Assembly (NCBI RefSeq): GCF_000310205.1
Contig: NZ_AMXE01000028.1
Location: 1 to 44,764 of the forward strand
Direction of reading: 5' to 3'
Length of the DNA stretch: 44,764 bases
Source: Thauera linaloolentis 47Lol = DSM 12138
Lineage (GTDB): Bacteria; Pseudomonadota; Gammaproteobacteria; Burkholderiales; Rhodocyclaceae
Below are positions 1 to 12,859 of the stretch, one piece after another; position 1 is the first letter of the stretch; every line of letters starts with the position of its first letter. The notes under the pieces are model-generated. The model made no database searches, was not told the origin of the DNA, and worked only from the letters and a program-made list of their open reading frames with translations. Made by a program: the position numbers and the translations under genes.

Positions 1-395
1 GCCGACGCGCACAGCACCACCCCCGCCGCCAGCGCGCGCGCGCAGGCCGCCGCCAGCACCGGGCGCGGCTCGCGCAGGCCCAGGCTCAGGTTGATCAGCC
101 GGGCGCCGCCGTCCACCAGCCAGTCGATCGCCGCCGCCACCTGCGCGGCGGAGGTAGTCAGGCGCTCACGGAACACCTGGGCGACGAGCAGCTCGGCCTG
201 CGGCACGCAATGCAGCAGGCTGTCGCCGACGCGGCTGCCGTGTCCGAGCCTGTCCGGCTCGGCAGGTACGCGGCACGGCTCGCCACCAACGAGCACAAAA
301 GCAGCGGACGCAGCCACGTGCGGCGCCTGGGCGGCAGCGTGGCTGCTATCGACCACGCCGATGCGTATCCGCCCACTCGTCCAGCCCTGATTCAT
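1..395 (-). CDS. Subtilisin-like serine protease, N-terminal part (QhpE-like), cut by window edge
   Basis: Only the first 131 codons are in the window. The reading starts at an ATG (395-393) that overlaps the TGA of the upstream ABC transporter gene as ATGA, so the two are translationally coupled. Visible subtilase (S8) signatures are IGVVDSS near residue 12 with the catalytic Asp at about 16, GHGSRVG with the catalytic His at about 52, and INLSLG near residue 100, the strand motif that follows the substrate-binding region. The Ser box lies outside the window. No signal peptide is seen, so the enzyme is probably cytoplasmic. A signal-less subtilase next to a peptide-type ABC exporter resembles QhpE/QhpF, which process and export the crosslinked small subunit of quinohemoprotein amine dehydrogenase. 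That assignment is inference; a protease of another peptide-maturation cluster is the alternative. Confidence 0.72.
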   Translation of the reverse strand, partial: MNQGWTSGRIRIGVVDSSHAAAQAPHVAASAAFVLVGGEPCRVPAEPDRLGHGSRVGDSLLHCVPQAELLVAQVFRERLTTSAAQVAAAIDWLVDGGARLINLSLGLREPRPVLAAACARALAAGVVLCAS

Positions 396-2143
396 CCGAT
401 GTCCCCGGCGGCCGGCAGCACCGCCAGGCGCCCCGCCTGCAGGCACACCCGCAGATCGCAGCCGGCCAGCGTGGCCGGGCGATGGCTGATGAGGATGCGG
501 GTGCGGCCGGCGAACAGCGTGTCCACTTCGGCGATGATGCCGGCTTCGGTCGCCTCGTCCACCGCCGAGGTCGCCTCGTCGAGCACCAGCACGCAGGGCT
601 GCTGCAGCAGCGCGCGCGCGATCGCGATGCGCTGGCGCTGGCCGCCGGAAAGCTGCTGGCCGCGCTCGCCCAACGGCGTGTCCAGGCCCTGCGGCAGGCG
701 CTCGACGAGTTCGTCCAGCCGCGCCCGCCGCACGGCCTCGCGCACCGCCTCGTCACCGGCCTGCGGTGCGGCATAGCGGATGTTGTCGGCGAGCGTGCCA
801 CGGAACAGCACGATGTCCTGGCTGACCACCGCCACCGCGCGCCGCAGCTCGCCGAGCGCGAGCTGGCGCAGGTCGGCGCCGTCGAGCCGGATCGCGCCCG
901 CGGCCGGGTCGTAGTGGCGGTGCAGCAGGTCGATCAGCGTCGACTTGCCGGCGCCCGACGCGCCGGTCAGCGCCACTTTCGCGCCGGTCGGAATCGACAG
1001 GCTGGCGCCGTCGAGCACCGCGTCGGCCCGCTCCGCATGGCGGAACACCACCGCGTCGAACTCGATCGCGCCGCGCCATGACGGCCGTCCGCCCGCCGCG
1101 GCGCCGGACGCATAAGCTCCGTCGCTGTCATCATCACCGCCAGCCACGTCGGCCCGCGCCTCGCGCAGTTCGCTGACCCGCATCAGGCTCACGCTCATGC
1201 GCTGGACGGCGACGTACAGGCCGAGCAGGCTGTTGACCGGGCCGGTCGCCATGCCCAGGTAGGTGGAAAACGCGATCAGCGCGCCGAGCTGCCAGCTGCC
1301 TTCGATGACCCACCAGCCGCCGATCAGGAAGGCCGCGGCGCGCGTCAGCGAGGTCAGCGTGGACGGCACGGCCTGGGTGAGGAACTCGGTCCACTGCAGC
1401 CGCAGCAAGTCGTCGAGGTAGCGCCCGCCGAGGCCGTCGAGCCGCGCGCGCTCGTCGGTTTCGCGGCGCGAGGCCTGGATGAACTTCATCGCCGGCAGGG
1501 TTTCGACGAGAAAGCTCGACATGTCCGCCGCGCGCTCGCGCACGGTGCGCGTGCGCGCCTCCACCTTGCGCCGCATCCAGCGCAGCCAGGCCGTCTCGGC
1601 CGGCACCAGCAGCAACACCAGCAGCGACAGCTCCCACGACAGGCTCAGCATCAGCGCCAGCGCGCCGACCAGGCCGATGACGCTGCTGACCGCGGCGAAC
1701 AGGCTGTCGACGGCGAAGCGCTGGATCTCCGCCACGTCGCCATCGAGGCGCGACATCAGATCGCCCATGCGCTGGCGGCCGTAGAAGGCCGGCGACAGGG
1801 TCTGCAGGTGGCGGTAGAGGTCGCTGCGCAGCGCGAACAGGATGCGGCCCGACAGGCGCGTGTGCAGTTGCCGGTTGACGCCGGCCAGCACGGTGCCGGC
1901 GATGCCGGCCAGCACCATGCCGCCAGCGACCGCCACCAGCGTGCGGTAGTCGCGCGCGATCAGGCCGTCGTCGATCAGCATCTTGGTCAGCCACGGCTGC
2001 AGCAGCACCAGCAGCGTCGCGCACAGCGACAGCAGCAGCAGGCCGGCGATCGCGCGCCGCTGCGGCCGCACGAAGCCGTACAGCCAGCGCAGGCCGCGGC
2101 GCAGTTCGTCCGGCCGCTCGGCGTGGATCAGGCGGTTCAGCAC
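392..2143 (-). CDS. ABC transporter, fused permease and ATPase (QhpF-like peptide exporter)
   Basis: A 583-residue half-transporter of the ABCB/exporter type. The N-terminal half holds the six-helix membrane domain (about residues 20-310). The C-terminal half is the nucleotide-binding domain with Walker A GASGAGKST, the Q-loop in VVSQD, signature LSGGQ, Walker B VLVLDEATS and the H-loop ISHRPATL. There is no N-terminal C39 peptidase domain, so any leader cleavage would need a separate protease, which fits the overlapping subtilase gene. The start is GTG at 2143, preceded by a purine-rich GGGAG/AAGGGGG stretch. The gene lies 26 bases after the MBL hydrolase. In quinohemoprotein amine dehydrogenase clusters an ABC exporter (QhpF) sits beside a subtilase (QhpE). 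Lipid or drug export cannot be excluded from sequence alone. Confidence 0.85.
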   Translation of the reverse strand: MLNRLIHAERPDELRRGLRWLYGFVRPQRRAIAGLLLLSLCATLLVLLQPWLTKMLIDDGLIARDYRTLVAVAGGMVLAGIAGTVLAGVNRQLHTRLSGRILFALRSDLYRHLQTLSPAFYGRQRMGDLMSRLDGDVAEIQRFAVDSLFAAVSSVIGLVGALALMLSLSWELSLLVLLLVPAETAWLRWMRRKVEARTRTVRERAADMSSFLVETLPAMKFIQASRRETDERARLDGLGGRYLDDLLRLQWTEFLTQAVPSTLTSLTRAAAFLIGGWWVIEGSWQLGALIAFSTYLGMATGPVNSLLGLYVAVQRMSVSLMRVSELREARADVAGGDDDSDGAYASGAAAGGRPSWRGAIEFDAVVFRHAERADAVLDGASLSIPTGAKVALTGASGAGKSTLIDLLHRHYDPAAGAIRLDGADLRQLALGELRRAVAVVSQDIVLFRGTLADNIRYAAPQAGDEAVREAVRRARLDELVERLPQGLDTPLGERGQQLSGGQRQRIAIARALLQQPCVLVLDEATSAVDEATEAGIIAEVDTLFAGRTRILISHRPATLAGCDLRVCLQAGRLAVLPAAGDIG

Positions 2144-2169
2144 GGCGCCCCCTTCACTCCCCGCATGGC

Positions 2170-3090
2170 TCAGTTCGCCACCAGCGAATCATGCTCCCGC
2201 CGCGCGACGCCGGCGCGCTCCAGTTCCTTGACCAGCCAGGCAGCCAGCGCATCGGGGGCGAGGCCGAGGAAGCGCCGGTTGGCCTCGCGGTACAAGGGCG
2301 TCTCATCGAGATGGCGCGGCAGTTCGTCGAGCGCCATGCGCCGCACGTCGAGCAGCCTGAAGGTGATGCAGGCGCGGATGGCGTTGCGCGCCATGCGCGC
2401 GCCGTCGGCCTCGAAGGCGCGCAGGCGGGCGAAAGCGCGCTCGAGCGCATCGTCGAATTCGGCGAAGGGCGCGCCATGGCCGGGGATGACTGCGTCCACC
2501 GCCAGCCGGCCGATGGCTTCGAGCGTGCGCCGCGCCTCGCCGAGCGCATCGCCGGTGCCGAGCACGTCGGCGAACAGGATGCCGAAGCCGTCGCGCCACA
2601 GCGCGTCGCCCGACATCAGGATGCGGCGTTCGGCGTTGTAGTAGGCCAGCGCGTCCATGTCGTGGCCGGGCGCGGCGATGGCCTGCCATTCCAGCTCGCC
2701 GGCGACGAAGCGGCTATCAGCATCAAGCGTGGCATCGGCCTGGAAAGGCTCGCCGGCCTGGTCGATGACGCTGAGCAGCAGCGCGGCCTCGTCCCAGTCC
2801 GCCACCGCCTGCGCCATGCCCTTCGGCACCGTGATTCTGCAGCCGAAAGCACGCTGCACGGCGGCATTGCCGCCGATGTGGTCGGAATGCGAATGAGTGT
2901 TGACCAAGCGGCCGAGCCGCCGGCCGCCGAGCGCGGCGCGCAGCAGCGCCACGGTCTGCGCCGCGTGCGTGACGTAGCCGCTGTCGACCAGCGTCGCCTC
3001 GCCGCCGTCGAACAGCAGCACGTTGTTGGCCGACAGCCAGCCGCGTTCGAGCACCTGCAGCGTGGCGGGCAGGCGGGGCGGCGTGCTCAA
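2170..3090 (-). CDS. MBL-fold metallo-hydrolase
   Basis: A 306-residue metallo-beta-lactamase-fold hydrolase. The zinc motif HSHSDH (H66-x-H68-x-D70-H71) is intact, followed by a later metal His in APGHDM, the bridging Asp in MSGDALW and the C-terminal PGHG His. The start is chosen as TTG at 3090 because it overlaps the TGA of the upstream DUF1289 gene (TTGA), and the fold begins right after it; upstream codons in this frame run through the other gene. The substrate is unknown: the family includes glyoxalase II-like and lactonase enzymes. It lies between two DUF1289 genes and the ABC exporter/protease pair, all minus strand and tightly spaced, so it may be part of the same transcript. Confidence 0.85.
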   Translation of the reverse strand: MSTPPRLPATLQVLERGWLSANNVLLFDGGEATLVDSGYVTHAAQTVALLRAALGGRRLGRLVNTHSHSDHIGGNAAVQRAFGCRITVPKGMAQAVADWDEAALLLSVIDQAGEPFQADATLDADSRFVAGELEWQAIAAPGHDMDALAYYNAERRILMSGDALWRDGFGILFADVLGTGDALGEARRTLEAIGRLAVDAVIPGHGAPFAEFDDALERAFARLRAFEADGARMARNAIRACITFRLLDVRRMALDELPRHLDETPLYREANRRFLGLAPDALAAWLVKELERAGVARREHDSLVAN

Positions 3091-3293
3091 GCGCCGTCCT
3101 TTCCGGCGTGTGCGGATTCGCCGGCGGCCGGCGGCGCATCCGCGGTCGGCGCGTGTCCGGCGGGCGGCGGTGGCGCTTCTTCGGCGGACGTCGTCTCGCC
3201 GTAGATTTCGCTGGTCGTGCGGCCGCAACCCTGGCAGATGCCTTCGTCCCAGTCGATCACGCACACGCCGACACACAGTTCGTCGCCACTCAT
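3087..3293 (-). CDS. DUF1289-family cysteine-cluster protein (copy 1, C-terminal extension)
   Basis: A 68-residue protein with the DUF1289 signature: Cys-x3-Cys, then Cys-x2-Cys-x-Arg-Thr (LCVGVC...GICQGCGRT). Four cysteines in this spacing suggest a small metal site, but no biochemical role is established that I can name. After the domain there is an Ala/Pro-rich tail of about 35 residues that the neighbouring paralogue lacks. The start ATG at 3293 overlaps the TGA of the upstream paralogue (ATGA); an in-frame ATG at 3299 is also possible. The stop overlaps the TTG start of the MBL gene. Confidence 0.75.
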   Translation of the reverse strand: MSGDELCVGVCVIDWDEGICQGCGRTTSEIYGETTSAEEAPPPPAGHAPTADAPPAAGESAHAGKDGA

Positions 3294-3490
3294 GCGCATC
3301 CCTCCACGGGCCGGCCGGCCTCGCCCAGCCATTCGCGGCGCTCGGCCACGGCGGCGAGGATGGCGCGGCGGTCATCGTCGGTCGTGCGGCTCCAGCGCGC
3401 GATCTCCTCGATCGTGCGCTGGCAGCCTTCGCACCAGCCGGTTTCCGGGCTCATGCGGCAGATGTTGATACAGGGCGAAGCAAGGCTCAT
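3290..3490 (-). CDS. DUF1289-family cysteine-cluster protein (copy 2)
   Basis: A 66-residue DUF1289 protein: ASPCINICRM followed by GWCEGCQRTIEEI and a basic helical tail that ends in EWLGE. This is the usual size and layout of the family. The ATG at 3490 places the conserved SPC motif near the N-terminus; an upstream ATG at 3520 gives ten extra, poorly conserved residues. It is probably the first gene of the DUF1289-DUF1289-MBL chain, since 154 bases separate it from liuE. Function unknown; four conserved cysteines suggest metal binding. Confidence 0.78.
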   Translation of the reverse strand: MSLASPCINICRMSPETGWCEGCQRTIEEIARWSRTTDDDRRAILAAVAERREWLGEAGRPVEGCA

Positions 3491-3644
3491 GGCGGCTGTC
3501 TCTGTCGGGTGCGGGCGCATGCGCGGGCGCCGTCTTCTGGCTTTGTGCCCGGATTATGAACGAGTCCGGGCAGCGCGCGGACGAATCGGCGTCCCACCCG
3601 GCCGCGGCGGCCTCCCACACCGCTGCCCGCCCCACCCGCGCGCG

Positions 3645-4583
3645 CTACGCGCAGCCGGCCTGCGCGCGCTTGGCCAGCACCGCGCGCGCCACGCGCGAAG
3701 CCGGTTCGCGCTCCAGCTGCGCGCTGATCCAGGCGGCGACGTCGACCAGCGCGTCGAGGTCGATACCGGTGCCCACACCGAGCCCGTTCAACAGCCAGAC
3801 CACGTCCTCGGTGGCGACGTTCCCCGACGCGCCCGCCGCGTAGGGGCAGCCGCCCAGGCCGCCGACCGAGGCGTCGAACACCGCCACGCCCATCTGCAGC
3901 GAGGCGTGGATGTTGGCCACCGCCATGCCGTAGGTGTCGTGGTAGTGGCCGGCCAGCCTGGCGGCCGGCACCCGGCGCATCACCGCTTCGAGCATGCGCG
4001 CGATGCTGGCCGGGTTGCCGCTGCCGATGGTGTCGCCCAGCGATATCTCGTAGCAGCCCATGTCCATCAGCGTCGCCGCCACCTCGGCCACGGCCTGCGG
4101 CGCTACCGCGCCTTCGTAGGGACAGCCGGCGACGCAGGACACGTAGCCGCGCACCCTGACGCCCGCCGCCCGCGCCGCCTCGGTGACCGGGCGGAAGCGT
4201 TCGAGCGATTCGGCGATCGAGCAGTTGATGTTCTTGCGGCTGAAGGATTCGGAGGCGGCGCCGAACACCGCCACCTCCTTCGCGCCGGCAGCCAGCGCGG
4301 CCTCGAAGCCCTTGAGGTTGGGCGTCAGCACCGGGTAGGCGACGCCGGGCACGGCGGCGGCGAGCACGCGGCCCAGGACCTCGGCGTTGTCGCCCATCTG
4401 CGGCACCCACTTGGGCGACACGAAGGCGGTCGTCTCGATCGCCTTCAGCCCGGCGGCTTCCAGGCGGCGCACGAGCTCGACCTTGGTGTCGGCGGACACG
4501 AGCCGCTTTTCGTTCTGCAGCCCGTCGCGCGGCCCCATCTCGACGATGCGGACGGCGGCGGGCAGGGCGGGGCTTGTGGTCAT
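3645..4583 (-). CDS. liuE: Hydroxymethylglutaryl-CoA lyase
   Basis: Cleaves 3-hydroxy-3-methylglutaryl-CoA into acetyl-CoA and acetoacetate, the last step of leucine breakdown. The 312-residue protein has the TIM-barrel motif GPRDGLQNE with catalytic Arg19/Asp20, the metal histidines in GHYHDTYG (213, 215) and the active-site loop GGLGGCPYA with Cys246, followed by [10 protein letters not shown]. Length is normal for the bacterial enzyme. It is the last liu gene, 22 bases after the acyl-CoA synthetase, and in one direction with liuA-D. All catalytic residues are present, so it should be active in the cytoplasm. Confidence 0.96.
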   Translation of the reverse strand: MTTSPALPAAVRIVEMGPRDGLQNEKRLVSADTKVELVRRLEAAGLKAIETTAFVSPKWVPQMGDNAEVLGRVLAAAVPGVAYPVLTPNLKGFEAALAAGAKEVAVFGAASESFSRKNINCSIAESLERFRPVTEAARAAGVRVRGYVSCVAGCPYEGAVAPQAVAEVAATLMDMGCYEISLGDTIGSGNPASIARMLEAVMRRVPAARLAGHYHDTYGMAVANIHASLQMGVAVFDASVGGLGGCPYAAGASGNVATEDVVWLLNGLGVGTGIDLDALVDVAAWISAQLEREPASRVARAVLAKRAQAGCA

Positions 4584-4605
4584 GGGTCGGCCTCTTGCGG
4601 AATGG

Positions 4606-6297
4606 TCAGGCGGTTTTCGTTTCGTCGAGCCCGAGCGCTTCCTTCATCTTCTGGCGGATCAGGAACTTCTGGATCTTGCCCGTCACCGTCATCGGGAAGC
4701 TGTCGACGAAGCGGATGTGGCGCGGGATCTTGTAGTGGGCGATCTGCCCCTGGCAGAAGGCGCGCACGTCGTCCTCGCCGATCGCGCCTTCCTCGCGCAG
4801 GATGATCCAGGCGCACAGCTCCTCGCCGTATTTTTCGTCGGGCACGCCGACTACCTGCACGTCGAGGATCTGCGGGTGGGCGTAGAGGAATTCCTCGATC
4901 TCGCGCGGGTAGATGTTCTCGCCGCCGCGGATCACCATGTCCTTGATGCGGCCGACGATGTTGCAGAAGCCTTCGTCGTCGATCACCGCCAGATCGCCGG
5001 TGTGCATCCAGCCGCCGGCGTCGATGGCTTCCCGGGTCTTGGCCTCGTCGCCCCAGTAGCCGAGCATCACCGAGTAGCCGCGCGTACACAGTTCGCCCGG
5101 CGTGCCGCGCGGCACGATGCGGCCTTCGGTATCGACGATTTTGACTTCGAGATGCGGCTGGATGCGGCCGACGGTGGACACGCGGCGGTCGAGGGGGTCC
5201 TCGGTGCCGCTCTGGAAGCTGACCGGCGAGGTCTCGGTCATGCCGTAGGCGATGGTCACCTCGGCCATGTTCATCTTGCCGATGACGCGCTTCATGACCT
5301 CGATCGGGCAGGGGCTGCCGGCCATGATGCCGGTGCGCAGACTGGAGAGGTCGAATTCGGCGAAGCGCGGGTGGTCGAGCGCGGCGATGAACATCGTCGG
5401 CACGCCGTACAGGCCGGTGCATTTTTCCCCGGCGACCGCCTCCAGCGCCGCCAGCGGCTCGAAGGCCTCGGACGGATACACCATGGTGGCGCCGTGCGTC
5501 AGGCAGCCGAGGTTGCCCATCACCATGCCGAAACAGTGGTACAGCGGCACCGGAATGCACACCCGGTCGCCCGGCACGAGCTTGATCGCCTCTCCGACGA
5601 AGAAGCCGTTGTTGAGGATGTTGTGGTGCGACAGCGTGGCGCCCTTGGGGTGGCCGGTGGTGCCCGAGGTGAACTGGATGTTGATCGGGTCGTCGAACTG
5701 CAGCTCGCTCGCCAGCAGCGCCAGCGCGGTCTGCTCCTCGCGCGTGGGCGCCGCCAGCAGGTCGTCGAAGTTGAGCATGCCGGGCGTGCGCCCGCCGCCC
5801 ATGCGGATGACGAACTCCAGCGTCGGCAATGCATGGCTGCGCAGCAGGCCGGGCTCGCAATGGCCCAGCTCGGGCGCGAGGTCGGCGACCATTTCCAGGT
5901 AGTCGCTGGTCTTGAACGCGGGCGACAGGATCAGCGCGCGGCAGCCGACCTTGTTCAGCGCGTATTCCAGCTCGGCGCGGCGGTAGGCCGGATTGATGTT
6001 GACCAGCGTCAGGCCGGCCTTGGCGGTGGCGAACTGGGTCAGCGCCCATTCGGCGTTGTTCTGCGACCAGATGCCGATGCGCTCGCCCGGCTTCAGGCCC
6101 AGCCGCATCAGGCCGCAGGCCAGCGCATCGACGCGGCTGCGCAGTTGCGCATAGGTGAGCCGCAGGTTCTGGTGGCGCACCACCAGCGCCTCGCGTTCGG
6201 CGTGGCGGGCGCAGGCCTCGTCGAAGAAGCGGCCGATGGTCTGGCCGATCAATTGCTTGCCGGACGCGCCATGCACGTAGCTCGCGGTACTGTTCAT
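4606..6297 (-). CDS. AMP-binding acyl-CoA synthetase in the liu cluster
   Basis: A 563-residue ANL-superfamily acid-CoA ligase. It has the P-loop-like AMP motif [11 protein letters not shown], the YGMTETSP adenine motif, the hinge with [11 protein letters not shown], the [15 protein letters not shown] motif and the C-terminal catalytic lysine motif TVTGKIQKF. The ATG at 6297 follows GAGGAGACG at good spacing; longer readings run into sequence without homology. Ligases of this type occur in many liu/ivd clusters, where they may activate isovalerate, 3-methylcrotonate or a medium-chain acid; the substrate cannot be read from sequence. It lies between liuD and liuE with short gaps and is most likely cotranscribed with them. 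Confidence 0.92.
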   Translation of the reverse strand: MNSTASYVHGASGKQLIGQTIGRFFDEACARHAEREALVVRHQNLRLTYAQLRSRVDALACGLMRLGLKPGERIGIWSQNNAEWALTQFATAKAGLTLVNINPAYRRAELEYALNKVGCRALILSPAFKTSDYLEMVADLAPELGHCEPGLLRSHALPTLEFVIRMGGGRTPGMLNFDDLLAAPTREEQTALALLASELQFDDPINIQFTSGTTGHPKGATLSHHNILNNGFFVGEAIKLVPGDRVCIPVPLYHCFGMVMGNLGCLTHGATMVYPSEAFEPLAALEAVAGEKCTGLYGVPTMFIAALDHPRFAEFDLSSLRTGIMAGSPCPIEVMKRVIGKMNMAEVTIAYGMTETSPVSFQSGTEDPLDRRVSTVGRIQPHLEVKIVDTEGRIVPRGTPGELCTRGYSVMLGYWGDEAKTREAIDAGGWMHTGDLAVIDDEGFCNIVGRIKDMVIRGGENIYPREIEEFLYAHPQILDVQVVGVPDEKYGEELCAWIILREEGAIGEDDVRAFCQGQIAHYKIPRHIRFVDSFPMTVTGKIQKFLIRQKMKEALGLDETKTA

Positions 6298-6392
6298 CGT
6301 TTTCGTCTCCTCTCGTTCTTCATCGCCGCGCCGGCTCTTCATGGCCGGTTTGCAGCATGCTCGAATGCGCTCCCCAGGTGCGCGTGACCTCT

Positions 6393-8399
<2,007 letters not shown>

Positions 8400-8438
8400 C
8401 TTGTCTCCCCCAGTTTGGGTCAATCTTGTCGCGTTTGG

Positions 8439-9104
8439 TCACACAGCGGTCGGCCGGGGCCTCGGCCGGAAAATGCGTTTGAGGAAACGCCACAACAGCA
8501 CGATGAGCACGATCGCGCACAGCACGAACACCACCAGGCCGAAGGCGAACCACAGCGGGTTGTTGAACATCAGCCACAGGCCGCCGATGAAAATCCCGTC
8601 CTCGCCGAACGAGGCCAGCACGTTGCTCACCGGCTCCGGCGAGGTGTTGAGCGCGGCGCGCGCGGTGGCCTTGGCGAAATGGGTGCCGGCCGCGAGCGAG
8701 CCGCCCAGCAGCGCGCCGGCAAGCTGCAGCGCGGCTCCCTGGTCGCCCATCACGCCAGCGGCCAGCGCCGCGCCGGCGGGGATGCGGATGAAGGTGTGCA
8801 GCGCATCCCACAGCGAATCGAGCCAGGGCAGCTTGTCGGCGAAGAATTCGGTGAACAGCATCAGGCCGGACAGGCCGAGCACCCAGGGATGGGTCAGCAC
8901 TTCCAGCCCGCCCGGCAGGTGAACGCCGCCCCAGCGGCCCATCGCGCCCAATACGAACACCAGCGCGTACAGCCGCAGCCCGCTCGCCCAGCCCAGTCCG
9001 GCGGCCAGCACCGCCAGCGAGGCGAGGTCCAGCGGCAGCCCGCTCCAGTCCAGCAGCGGCGTCAGGCTGCCCAGCGCGGCAAACCATCCGGACAGGGTGT
9101 CCAC
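8439..9104 (-). CDS. DUF4126-family membrane protein inserted in the liu operon
   Basis: A 221-residue, strongly hydrophobic protein with about five or six predicted membrane spans and a basic C-terminal tail (RFLKRIFRPRPRP). Glycine-rich patches such as GWASGLRLYA and AGALLGGSLAAGTH resemble DUF4126 proteins, whose function is unknown. It sits between liuC (22 bases) and liuD (39 bases) in the same direction, so it is very probably cotranscribed with the leucine-degradation enzymes. A role in membrane adaptation or transport of a pathway acid is possible, but nothing in the sequence shows it. Confidence 0.8.
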   Translation of the reverse strand: MDTLSGWFAALGSLTPLLDWSGLPLDLASLAVLAAGLGWASGLRLYALVFVLGAMGRWGGVHLPGGLEVLTHPWVLGLSGLMLFTEFFADKLPWLDSLWDALHTFIRIPAGAALAAGVMGDQGAALQLAGALLGGSLAAGTHFAKATARAALNTSPEPVSNVLASFGEDGIFIGGLWLMFNNPLWFAFGLVVFVLCAIVLIVLLWRFLKRIFRPRPRPTAV

Positions 9105-9125
9105 GTGCGTCGCCTCCGGCGCCGC

Positions 9126-9923
9126 TCAGCCCTGCTGCCCCGGCACCCAGGCCGCCGGGCGCTTGGACAGGAAGGCATCCAGGCCCTCGCTGGCCTCGGG
9201 CGTGACGCGCAGGCTGGCGATGCGGCGCGCGGTGTCTTGCACCAGCGCGTCATCCACCGGCCGGTTCGCCACCGCGCGGATCAGGTCCTTGCCCGCGGCC
9301 TGCGACTTCGGCCCCCCCTGCAGCAGCGCCTCGACGACGGCCCGCACGCGGGCGTCGAGTTCGTCGCCGGCCACCGCCTCGTGCGCCAGCCCCAGCTCGG
9401 CCGCGCGCCGGGCGTCGATGCGCTCGGCGGTCTGGAAGTAGCGATAGGCCTGGCGCTCGCTGATGGCGCGGATGACGTAGGGGCTGATCGCCGACGGGAT
9501 GATGCCGAAGCGGACTTCGGAGGTGGCGAACACCGCCCTCTCGCCCGCGATGCAGATGTCGCAGGCGCTCGCCAGTCCCATGCCGCCGCCCAGCGCCGCG
9601 CCATGCACGCGGGCGATGGTCGGCTTGGCCATGCCGGACAGCGCGCGCAGCATGCCGGCCAGCTTCATCGCGTCGGCGAAGTTGTCCGCTTCGCTGGCTT
9701 CGCCGGCGGCCTTCATCCAGTTGAGGTCGGCGCCGGCGGAAAAGCTCTTGCCGCGCCCGGCCAGCACCACCACGCGCACGCCATCGTCGGCGTCCAGCGC
9801 CTGGCAGGCGGCGGTGAGATCGGCGATGAGCTGCGCGTTGAAGGCGTTGTGCACGTCCGGACGGTTCATCCAGACCGTCGCCACGCCGCCGTCGCGCTGG
9901 ATATCCAGGGTTTCGTAGTCCAT
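9126..9923 (-). CDS. liuC: Enoyl-CoA hydratase family, 3-methylglutaconyl-CoA hydratase
   Basis: A 265-residue crotonase-fold enzyme. The oxyanion-hole segments are FSAGADLNWM and GAALGGGMGLASACDI; the second ends in the family loop AGERAVFATSEVRFGI with the Glu expected for water activation. In this position, between the MCC beta subunit and the MCC alpha subunit, it should hydrate 3-methylglutaconyl-CoA to HMG-CoA. It starts 18 bases after liuB and stops 21 bases before the DUF4126 gene. The specificity is taken from context, as the crotonase fold alone does not fix the substrate. Confidence 0.93.
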   Translation of the reverse strand: MDYETLDIQRDGGVATVWMNRPDVHNAFNAQLIADLTAACQALDADDGVRVVVLAGRGKSFSAGADLNWMKAAGEASEADNFADAMKLAGMLRALSGMAKPTIARVHGAALGGGMGLASACDICIAGERAVFATSEVRFGIIPSAISPYVIRAISERQAYRYFQTAERIDARRAAELGLAHEAVAGDELDARVRAVVEALLQGGPKSQAAGKDLIRAVANRPVDDALVQDTARRIASLRVTPEASEGLDAFLSKRPAAWVPGQQG

Positions 9924-9941
9924 CTTTCTGCCCCCTGTCGC

Positions 9942-11549
<1,608 letters not shown>

Positions 11550-11564
11550 CGTCGCGCGCTCCGC

Positions 11565-12746
11565 TCAACGGGTTTCGGAAAAAAGTTCGCGGCCGATCAG
11601 CATGCGGCGGATCTCGCTAGTGCCGGCGCCGATCTCGTACAGCTTGGCGTCGCGCCACAGGCGGCCGACCGGGTATTCGTTGGTATAGCCCACGCCGCCC
11701 AGGGTCTGGATGGCTTCGCCCGCCATCCAGGTGGCCTTCTCGGCGGTGTAGAGAATGACGCCGGCAGCGTCCTTGCGCAGCGTGCGTGCGTGGTCCGTGC
11801 GGTCGCAGGCCTGGCCCACGGCGTAGGCGTAGGCACGGCAGGCGGACCAAGTGGAGTACAGGTCGGCGACCTTGCCCTGCATGAGCTGGAATTCGCCGAT
11901 GGGCGTGTCGAACTGCTTGCGCTCGTGCAGGTAGGGCACGACCGCATCCATGCACGCCGCCATGATGCCGAGCGGGCCGCCGGACAGCACCGCGCGCTCG
12001 TAGTCGAGGCCGGACATCAGCACCTGCACGCCACGGCCGATGTTGGCCTCGCCGCCGAGCACGTTGTCCACCGGCACCTCGACGTCGTCGAAGAACATCG
12101 GGAAGGTGTTGGAGCCGCGCATGCCGAGCTTGTCGAGGTGGGTGCCGTGGGAGAAACCCTTCATGCCCTTCTCGATGATGAAGGCGGTGATGCCCTTCGG
12201 GCCGGCGTCGACGTCGGTCTTGGCATACACCACCAGGGTGTCGGCGTCGCCGCCGTTGGTGATCCACATCTTGCTGCCGTTGAGGATGAAGCGGTCACCC
12301 TTGCGCTCGGCGCGCAGCTTCATCGACACCACGTCGGAGCCGGCGTTGGGTTCGGACATCGCCAGCGCGCCGACCTGTTCGCCGGAAATCAGCCCGGGCA
12401 GGTACTTGCGCTTCTGCGCCTCGGTGCCGTTGCGGCGGATCTGATTGATGCACAGGTTGGAATGCGCGCCGTAGGACAGGCCCACCGAGGCCGACGCGCG
12501 CGAGATTTCTTCCATCGCCACGATGTGGGCGAGGTAGCCCATGTCGGTGCCGCCGTATTCCTCGCTGACCGTCATGCCATGCACGCCGAGGTCGCCGAGC
12601 TTCTTCCACAGGTCGGCGGGGAATTCATTGACGCGGTCGATCTCGGCCGCGCGCGGCGCGATCTCGGCCGCACAGAAAGCCTGCAGCGTGTCGCGCAGCG
12701 CGTCGATGGTCTCGCCGAGGTTGAAGTTCAGGCTGGGCACGTTCAT
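11565..12746 (-). CDS. liuA: Isovaleryl-CoA dehydrogenase
   Basis: FAD enzyme that oxidises isovaleryl-CoA to 3-methylcrotonyl-CoA and passes electrons to ETF. The 393-residue protein has the flavin motifs [10 protein letters not shown] and WITNGG. The catalytic Glu lies at position 250 in [15 protein letters not shown]; this location, distinct from other acyl-CoA dehydrogenases, is the hallmark of isovaleryl-CoA dehydrogenase. The usual C-terminal position instead reads [10 protein letters not shown]. The ATG at 12746 is preceded by GAAGGAGACG. First gene of the liu operon, with a candidate promoter and AraC-type sites upstream. Confidence 0.96.
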   Translation of the reverse strand: MNVPSLNFNLGETIDALRDTLQAFCAAEIAPRAAEIDRVNEFPADLWKKLGDLGVHGMTVSEEYGGTDMGYLAHIVAMEEISRASASVGLSYGAHSNLCINQIRRNGTEAQKRKYLPGLISGEQVGALAMSEPNAGSDVVSMKLRAERKGDRFILNGSKMWITNGGDADTLVVYAKTDVDAGPKGITAFIIEKGMKGFSHGTHLDKLGMRGSNTFPMFFDDVEVPVDNVLGGEANIGRGVQVLMSGLDYERAVLSGGPLGIMAACMDAVVPYLHERKQFDTPIGEFQLMQGKVADLYSTWSACRAYAYAVGQACDRTDHARTLRKDAAGVILYTAEKATWMAGEAIQTLGGVGYTNEYPVGRLWRDAKLYEIGAGTSEIRRMLIGRELFSETR

Positions 12747-12831
12747 GGGGCGTCTCCTTCTCGATTTGTCCTGGCGCCGGGGGCTGGCCGCACGGTCCGA
12801 CGATGGACGGCGCGCACCCGGGGATGGAGCG

Positions 12832-12858
12832 AGATTAGTCCGAAGCGGCGCGCGACAA
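12832..12858 (-). promoter_or_regulatory. Candidate liuA promoter
   Basis: On the minus strand there is TTGTCG (12858-12853) and TAATCT (12837-12832) with a 15-base spacer, about 85 bases before the liuA start. The spacer is short for a sigma70 promoter, which would fit a promoter that needs an activator. The proximal TGCCAT half-site (12860-12865) touches the -35 element. Predicted by eye only. Confidence 0.4.
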
Positions 12859-12859
12859 C

